Shown piece after piece: positions 18,998 to 24,700 of a stretch of DNA of 24,700 bases. The position numbers were made by a program, and so were the translations under genes. The stretch is from Fragilaria crotonensis. Its lineage: Eukaryota > Bacillariophyta > Fragilariophyceae > Fragilariales > Fragilariaceae. The notes under the pieces were generated by a model that was given only the letters and a program-made list of their open reading frames with translations, made no database searches and had not been told where the DNA came from. Positions within the stretch are counted from its first letter, which is position 1. Each line of letters begins with the position of its first letter. The DNA is taken from positions 1 through 24,700 of the forward strand of contig JAKSYS010000796.1 of the NCBI GenBank assembly GCA_022925895.1, in the 5' to 3' direction.

Positions 18998-20000
18998 ATG
19001 GACTTTAAAGTGTCTCAGATGACAAGCACCAAGCGAAAGGCAATGGTCCTTCAAGACATTCCACAAGAGGATGCAGACCCCATGCTTCCTATTAGGGATC
19101 TTTTCACATTTTCTCCTTTTGGTTTATGCTGTCGGCAATGTAAAAAAATTCAATTATTCAGCCTGATGAGCGATGCATCTCCCGGCATTTAAAAAAACAT
19201 GGTATGGACAGCAGAGTTGCTTTGGTTCGTTCTCTTCTCCTCGCTTTCGAATTGCAACTCGAAATTGCAAAGGCCTCAGGATCCATTGAATCATACCGAA
19301 GCGACAAGAATACCTACACCGGTTATTCCTGTAGATGTGGGATGGTTTTTCAATTAAGAAAAGACAACGCACTTCGACATTGCAAAAGAATGGGTTGTGA
19401 CGCATCCAAACTGCAAAAACTCGAGCTAATCAAGCTCTGCTGTGGTCGATATGTGTCCCCATCACAGGTCACTTCTCTATTTGGTGATGGACCATCCCGC
19501 ATAAAGAAACAATTTGATTATAAGGAGGCGAGAACTGTCCTTCTCCCATTGCTTCCTCAACGTGAAAAACAGGACCATACCTACACTCACATGTTCACCC
19601 CTCTTATTGCAGGATGCGGTGGTGGCAGCAAATTTGTCCAGAAGATAAAAATGGACTTCTTGTCAATCCACTCGGCACCACATCCTTCAAGTGAGAGATT
19701 GCTGATACACAAATTCACTCACATGCTGAGGATTGGCTTCTGAATTTCGCAACAAAAAATATTTTGATGGTGCCAGGCAATCTACGGGCTGCATTACAAA
19801 CCTTCGAAGGTGGTGAGGTTGATGAAATTTCGCATCGTTGCACATACACAATGCAACATGATCCCAGGAGTCTACTTCCTGAATTGAAGAAGCTTCTAGC
19901 CTTTTCGTACAGACAAGGTCTTTTTTTGTCACGAGGCTTTGACAACCATGATGCATTTGCAGTTCCCCTTCTTTTTGAAGGATTTGCTGCTGGAAGTCCC
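18998..20000 (+). pseudogene. Zinc-finger N-terminal part of a RecQ-like helicase element protein, frameshifted
   Basis: A likely start is the ATG at 18998 in good context (AAACCATGG). The first frame runs to a C2H2-like finger: CCRQC at 19127-19141 pairs with RHLKKH at 19183-19200, but only after a frame change in the A/T-rich run between them, and the original frame stops there. The next frame (from 19201, MDSRVALVRSLLLAFELQ) has a second Cys/His cluster (CRCGMVFQLRKDNALRHC, 19329-19383) and ends at 19743. Another frame (AEDWLLNFATKNILMVPGNLRAALQ) carries on, and a further change occurs before 20001. Paired N-terminal fingers ahead of a RecQ-like helicase are known to me from mobile or telomere-linked helicase genes of fungi; kinship here is inference. 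Confidence 0.55.
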
Positions 20001-20919
20001 TCAATCGGTGTCCTCTCTTCCCTTGGTTGCAGAATTCTGTCTTATGTTTGCTTTTCGAGTTCCTAAACATGGTTCAGAAATCAACATGATTTCATGCGAT
20101 ACAGTCTCATCTGTGTTCTCGAAGGTTGCATCAATTTTGAAAGCAGCAGTTTGTTCCGTTATTTGTTCGTTTGCGGAGCACTCCTTTACAACATTTGGTC
20201 CAGCACTTGTCAAATCAGTGCGAGAATCACCGGTCATTCATATTTTGTCACCAATGGTTCGTCAAATCCGTGAAATGCATCGTCGTTTACCCAAACGCCG
20301 AAAGACAACCCTTGATGCCATCGGAAATATAACGGTTGATCAGTTTACATTTTTGTATGATGATTGGTCTCAAATTGTACCTCGAACAGATTTCTTATGC
20401 GGGAAGCAATCTCCGAGTTGGCGATTGGGATATGGTGGGAGCCAGTTGTTGATCTCGACAAATGTCAAAGTAAGAGTCAATGAGGACACTGGAGACATTT
20501 TCCTTGTTGACATTTCTCCCGCCTGGAAACCAGTTCCTCTTTTGCCAATTGATCAGTGGGATTCCTTAACCGCACTGCTTGAGATGTCATTTCATGGCTT
20601 TGGTGGAGGATCCGCAAGAATGACAGAGTTAGCTGAACCGACAATGTTTCACTGCGTGTTTAGCAACCAGACCATCTATTATTCTCTCTCCTCATTGAAA
20701 GGTTTTAACAACACTTCACGAAGGAAGCATAAAGAAGTCGAGCGGAAACTCCCTCCACTTATTTGTCGGTACTTCCTTTTGTTCCGATCTCTTTTACAAG
20801 CAAACAAAAGCATATTGCGAGATGATGATGGTGGATGCTCAAGATTGATTTTTCCAAGTCGAAACAATCCAGCTGATTTTGGACCTTCCCATGTGATTCG
20901 AGATCTCTTCACTTTGTCA
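20001..20919 (+). repeat. Tandem duplication, copy 1 (919 bp)
   Basis: This segment of the helicase-element gene is repeated immediately as 20920-21841. Reading both copies side by side I found no substitutions, only two indels: copy 1 lacks one A at about 20392 and two bases (CT) at about 20452. The open frame 19939-20985 runs through this copy but is garbled between the two indels and stops after the junction, because 919 is not a multiple of three. Confidence 0.92.
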
Positions 20920-21841
20920 TCAATCGGTGTCCTCTCTTCCCTTGGTTGCAGAATTCTGTCTTATGTTTGCTTTTCGAGTTCCTAAACATGGTTCAGAAAT
21001 CAACATGATTTCATGCGATACAGTCTCATCTGTGTTCTCGAAGGTTGCATCAATTTTGAAAGCAGCAGTTTGTTCCGTTATTTGTTCGTTTGCGGAGCAC
21101 TCCTTTACAACATTTGGTCCAGCACTTGTCAAATCAGTGCGAGAATCACCGGTCATTCATATTTTGTCACCAATGGTTCGTCAAATCCGTGAAATGCATC
21201 GTCGTTTACCCAAACGCCGAAAGACAACCCTTGATGCCATCGGAAATATAACGGTTGATCAGTTTACATTTTTGTATGATGATTGGTCTCAAATTGTACC
21301 TCGAACAGAATTTCTTATGCGGGAAGCAATCTCCGAGTTGGCGATTGGGATATGGTGGGAGCCAGTTGTTGATCTCTCGACAAATGTCAAAGTAAGAGTC
21401 AATGAGGACACTGGAGACATTTTCCTTGTTGACATTTCTCCCGCCTGGAAACCAGTTCCTCTTTTGCCAATTGATCAGTGGGATTCCTTAACCGCACTGC
21501 TTGAGATGTCATTTCATGGCTTTGGTGGAGGATCCGCAAGAATGACAGAGTTAGCTGAACCGACAATGTTTCACTGCGTGTTTAGCAACCAGACCATCTA
21601 TTATTCTCTCTCCTCATTGAAAGGTTTTAACAACACTTCACGAAGGAAGCATAAAGAAGTCGAGCGGAAACTCCCTCCACTTATTTGTCGGTACTTCCTT
21701 TTGTTCCGATCTCTTTTACAAGCAAACAAAAGCATATTGCGAGATGATGATGGTGGATGCTCAAGATTGATTTTTCCAAGTCGAAACAATCCAGCTGATT
21801 TTGGACCTTCCCATGTGATTCGAGATCTCTTCACTTTGTCA
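20920..21841 (+). repeat. Tandem duplication, copy 2 (922 bp)
   Basis: The second, apparently intact copy of 20001-20919. The sequence between the two indel sites translates sensibly here (FLMREAISELAIGIWWEPVVDL) and not in copy 1, so copy 2 preserves the ancestral state. The junction shares the bases TCA with the sequence after copy 2, consistent with slippage or unequal exchange at microhomology. Such near-perfect tandem copies can also be assembly artefacts. Confidence 0.92.
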
Positions 21842-22465
21842 TCATTGCCAGACATGACACAAGTACGACAGTTTTGGGCTTGCGTTACAAATTTTGTTAC
21901 AAGTGGCAATCTTCAAAACAAATTTTTGACATCAAGTGCCATCGGAGCATCAAAAATGGGTCATTCTACCTATACACATGCAAGCACCTATTCAACTGAA
22001 CAAATCGGTTCCGAGGAGGCCCACTTTGATGCATATCATTCTGCAATTGGGGATACCTCGCATCATCTATTGAAGTGTCGGAGTATGTTGTCCTTGTCAG
22101 ATATTCGTAAGGCAATGCAGCTTCGGTTTCCAAAGTCCTCCTCATTGGAGAGCAACAACTACCTCTCGACACAACAGAAAGAGTTAGTTGAGTTTGGTTA
22201 TGGTCCCGGATCCTCCAAAAAGCAGCATTGTCTTGCTCTTCTTGCTCCAGGTGATGGAAAGTCTGAGTCCTACATCATTCCGACCATTGCTCGTTATCTC
22301 GCAAACCATGATTGCAAGACAATTATCCATATCTCACCTTACAGTTTTCTGGCTGGATACCAGTTTGCAAATGCTTCTGCTGTTATCGAGAAGCTTGGGT
22401 TGGATTCATACATTTCACTGCTCTCGTTCACAGGAAGGGATATTACCCAAATGGCTATTCCCTAA
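20927..22465 (+). pseudogene. Helicase-element protein, central region, YR-like motif and truncated RecQ-like helicase
   Basis: This 512-codon frame is open but has no natural start or end. The middle part (residues 1-300) is an unassigned domain. Around 21860-22000 it reads TQVRQFWACVTNFV and then KMGHSTYTHASTY, an R...GHS...Y spacing resembling the last boxes of tyrosine recombinases. A linker with FDAYHSAIGD follows, then LSTQQKELVEFG and a Walker A-like APGDGKSES (22244-22267), then IIHISPYSFLAGYQ, matching motifs 0, I and Ia of RecQ-family SF2 helicases. Normal RecQ Walker A is usually TGxGKS, so APGDGKS is slightly unusual. Motif II (DExH) and everything beyond are missing: coding stops exactly where iteron module 2 begins (MAIP then TAA in CCCTAAGG). 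Confidence 0.65.
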
Positions 22466-22619
22466 GGGGGCGGGGTTCCAATTAGATAAGAATTCCTCAA
22501 GTATATATATATTTAGTACATACGTTGGGAGCCATTTTATTTAGGGATTTGTACGTCGGGAGCCAATTTTCATACGTCGGGAGCCTATATTTTACTAATG
22601 ATTTTTACGTTGGGAGCTG
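22460..22619 (+). promoter_or_regulatory. Iteron module 2: CCCTAAGG box plus four phased TACGTYGGGAGCC iterons
   Basis: The box begins at 22460 and reads CCCTAAGGGGGCGGGGTTC followed by CAATTAGATAA. Iterons lie at 22521-22534 (TACGTTGGGAGCCA), 22552-22565 (TACGTCGGGAGCCA), 22573-22586 (ending CCT) and 22606-22619 (TACGTTGGGAGCTG). Box to first iteron is 61 bp and the steps are 31, 21 and 33 bp. The spacer after iteron 1 keeps the TTTATTTAG core seen in the other modules. The module cuts off the helicase frame at its first base and is followed by 112 bp of unassigned sequence. A half-site in the opposite direction (GCTCCTATAG, about 22626) trails it. Confidence 0.75.
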
Positions 22620-22731
22620 CAATGTGCTCCTATAGTCTCCAGTAGGTTTGATTTGAATTCAAATGTAACATTCAAATACAACTTATTACAGGCCATGTCA
22701 TCGACAACAAAGAGCCATCTGTGTTATGCTG

Positions 22732-22890
22732 CCCTAAGGGGGCGGGGTTCAAACTAGATAAATATTCCTCAGATATACATATTTTTACTTGATACCACAG
22801 GAGCTATTTTATTTAGAGAAAAGTACCACAGGAGCCAAATTTCTGCCATCGGAGCCGCTTTTCACATAGCAAAATATACCATAGGAGCTA
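22732..22890 (+). promoter_or_regulatory. Iteron module 3: CCCTAAGG box plus four phased TACCACAGGAGCCA iterons
   Basis: The box at 22732 is almost identical to that of module 1 (same GGTTCAAACTAGATAAAT). Iterons lie at 22793-22806 (TACCACAGGAGCTA), 22824-22837 (TACCACAGGAGCCA), 22844-22857 (variant TGCCATCGGAGCCG) and 22877-22890 (TACCATAGGAGCTA). Box to first iteron is 61 bp and the steps are 31, 20 and 33 bp. As in module 1, the third iteron is the variant beginning TGCCAT. An opposite-direction half-site (GATCCCGTAG, about 22897) follows, aligned with the one after module 2. No protein gene follows; the sequence runs into a satellite. Confidence 0.75.
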
Positions 22891-23049
22891 CAGTGCGATC
22901 CCGTAGAACATGTACTGCGTCAATTGGCAAGCCTTGTAAGAGCAAAGTGCCTCACGCGTATGTTAAACCTAGTATGGTCCAAACCTCTCTGCTGCCAAAT
23001 TTTTGACTAATGAACACCATAATCCTGGTCCGAGTGCTGTTATAATTTC

Positions 23050-24330
23050 ATTGTTTGCATCATTAACCGGTACGTTTCATTCAATGGCCTACTATCAAAC
23101 TTTGTTCGAGGGTTATTTGTCTCAACGTCCGTCGTTTCAGATTTTCCATTGGACTATTTTTGGTGAAGATGGATAATGAAATGCAGAGATGGTCAACATG
23201 CCAATCACGATTCAAAACTCGAAATTTGTTCGCCATTCAGCTGTTTGCATCATTAACCGGTACGTTTCATTCGATGGCCTACTATCAAACTTTGTTCGAG
23301 GGTTATTTGTCTCAACGTCCGTTGTTTCAGATTTTCCATTGGACTATTTTTGGTGAAGATGGATAATGAAATGCAGAGATGGTCAACATGCCAATCACGA
23401 TTCAAAACTCGAAATTCGTTCGCCATTCTGCTGTTTGCATCATTAACCGGTCATTTCGTTCGATGGCCTACTATCAAACTTTGTTCGAGGGTCATTTGTC
23501 TCAACGTCCGTCGTTTCAGATTTTCAAATGGACTATTTTTGGTGAAGATGGATAATGAAATGCAGAGATGGTCAACATGCCAATCACGATTCAAAACTCG
23601 AAATTCGTTCGCCATTCAGCTGTTTGCATCATTAACCGGTCGTTTCGTTCGATGGCCTACTATCAAACTTTGTTCGAGGATCATTTGTCTCAACGTCCGT
23701 TGTTTCAGATTTTCCATTGGACTATTTTTGGTGAAGATGGATAATGAAATGCAGAGATGGTCAACATGCCAATCACGATTCAAAACTCGAAATTCGTTCG
23801 CCATTCAGCTGTTTGCATCATTAACCGGTTCATTTCGTTCGATGGCCTACTATCAAACTTTGTTCGAGGGTCATTTGTCTCAACGTCCGTTGTTTCAGAT
23901 TTTCAATTGGACTATTTTTGGTGAAGATGGATAATGAAATGCAGAGATGGTCAACATGGCAATCACGATTCAAAACTCGAAATTCGTTCGCCATTCTGCT
24001 GTTTGCATCGTTAACCGGTACGTTTCGTTCACTGATCTTCTATCAAACTTTCTTTGAGGATGATTTGTCTCAACGTCCGTCATTTCAGATTTTCAATTGG
24101 ACTATTTTTGGTGACGATAGAGAATGATATGCAGAGATGGTCAACATGGCAATCACGATTCAAAACTCGAAATTCGTTCGCCAATCAGCTGTTTGCATCG
24201 TTAACCGGTACGTTTCGTTCACTGATCTTCTATCAAACTTTCTTCGAGGATGATTTGTCTCAAGGTTCGTCGTTTCAGATTTTCAATTGGATCACTTTTC
24301 GTGAAAATACAGTATGCGGCGTCGGTGCAC
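23050..24330. repeat. Satellite array, 189-190-bp unit, about seven copies
   Basis: The landmark CTGTTTGCATCATTAACCGG (first copy slightly different) begins near 23051, 23241, 23431, 23620, 23809, 23999 and 24189, giving periods of 190, 190, 189, 189, 190 and 190 bp. Each unit also holds CGTCCGTTGTTTCAGATTTT, GGACTATTTTTGGTGAAGAT and AATGCAGAGATGGTCAACAT blocks. The last two copies share variants (CTGATCTTC, GATGATTTGTCTCAA) and form a sub-family. Where units are 189 bp (63 codons) a plus-strand frame stays open across several copies (23350-23934), a by-product of length. The array starts about 160 bp after iteron module 3. Confidence 0.92.
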
Positions 24331-24545
24331 ATAACAACAATGATTGGAAACTCCAAAATTGTTCTGCAAATCTATTTTCCAACTCAGCAGGACCGTTTTG
24401 TTCCATTGTCTTCACTTCAATTCTGTTTGTCCTTTAAGAGTCTAAATGATGGTTGTTTTAGATTCTATATTGGACTCTTTTCAGTGAAGATACATCATGA
24501 AATGTCATGTTGGTGCTCATGCTCCGGATTGTGTTATGAAACCAC
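24331..24545. repeat. Strongly diverged satellite copy at the array edge
   Basis: Blocks such as CAGGACCGTTTTGTTCC, TTTTAGATTCTATATTGGACTC and TTTCAGTGAAGATACATCATG follow the order of the 190-bp unit but with many changes. Decayed copies at array borders are typical of satellites. The final 155 bp of the window (24546-24700) contain nothing I recognise. Confidence 0.6.
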
Positions 24546-24700
24546 TATGGTAGGATGCGAGATACAATCACATGATAAAATTCCGTGATACATGTAGTAT
24601 TAATATTACTGTAAGGCATGGTGCTGGGGGTCGAAAACTCGTCATGTTTTTGCTATGGCTAGTTATTGATTATTGCAATTGTTCGAAATCTCCTCATGTG

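Noticed and set aside
18998..22465. Helitron identity for the helicase element
   Set aside because: No Rep HUH motif, and no TC...CTRR ends with a hairpin were seen; the helicase motifs look RecQ-like and not Pif1-like.
18725..22737. The CCCTAA boxes as true telomeric repeat tracts
   Set aside because: Each site has a single hexamer embedded in a longer conserved GC-rich box; no tandem TTAGGG/CCCTAA run occurs in the window.
23350..24588. Plus-strand open frames across the satellite, with repeated MVKMDNEMQRWSTCQSRF
   Set aside because: The frame survives only where the unit is 189 bp; 190-bp units shift it. This is expected from repeat length and not from selection.

Overview
The window looks like a transposon-packed stretch of a nuclear genome from a microbial eukaryote. 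A photosynthetic stramenopile such as a diatom is my best guess, but this is inference from element content and not from any host gene. I recognise no host housekeeping gene, tRNA or rRNA, and bacterial-style signals (Shine-Dalgarno sites, operons) are absent. Almost everything readable belongs to mobile elements or satellites, and most of their genes carry frameshifts or stops. In a eukaryote, splicing could explain some frame changes, but the changes fall inside recognisable domains and at repeats, so decay is the simpler reading.

Layout. (1) 1-2752: two minisatellites (about 114 bp period near 85-435, about 33 bp period near 745-1245), then a gene-poor stretch. (2) 2762-11023: a complete Mutator-like (MULE) DNA transposon of 8,262 bp with 74-75 bp terminal inverted repeats and a perfect 9-bp target-site duplication. 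It carries a plus-strand DDE/SWIM transposase and, convergent with it with only 26 bp between the stops, a minus-strand passenger gene whose C-terminal half has an HxD...H pattern suggestive of a 2-oxoglutarate/Fe(II) dioxygenase. A roughly 200-bp tandem repeat array lies near the right end. (3) 11033-11139: a short sliver, probably from the retrotransposon described next. (4) 11142-12605: a 1.46-kb inverted-repeat element flanked by TA, sitting inside a codon of that retrotransposon. (5) 12606-18151, minus strand: a decayed tyrosine-recombinase retrotransposon (DIRS/Ngaro group) with gag (CCCH finger), reverse transcriptase, RNase H and the start of a tyrosine recombinase. (6) 18725-22890: three same-orientation copies of an approximately 160-bp module made of a CCCTAAGGGGGCGGGG box followed by four iterons at near-constant spacing. 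The first copy precedes a broken gene coding for zinc fingers, a possible tyrosine-recombinase-like region and the start of a RecQ-like helicase. The second copy truncates that gene, and the third follows 272 bp later. A 919/922-bp tandem duplication splits the gene. (7) About 23050-24545: a 190-bp satellite.

How it fits together. The nesting gives an order of events: the tyrosine-recombinase retrotransposon is older than the TA-flanked element that split its recombinase codon, and the MULE landed close by. The three iteron modules look like left ends of one undescribed element family in a head-to-tail, 3'-truncated series. In each module the iteron sequence differs but is nearly uniform within the module, as expected if each module is matched to its own DNA-binding protein.
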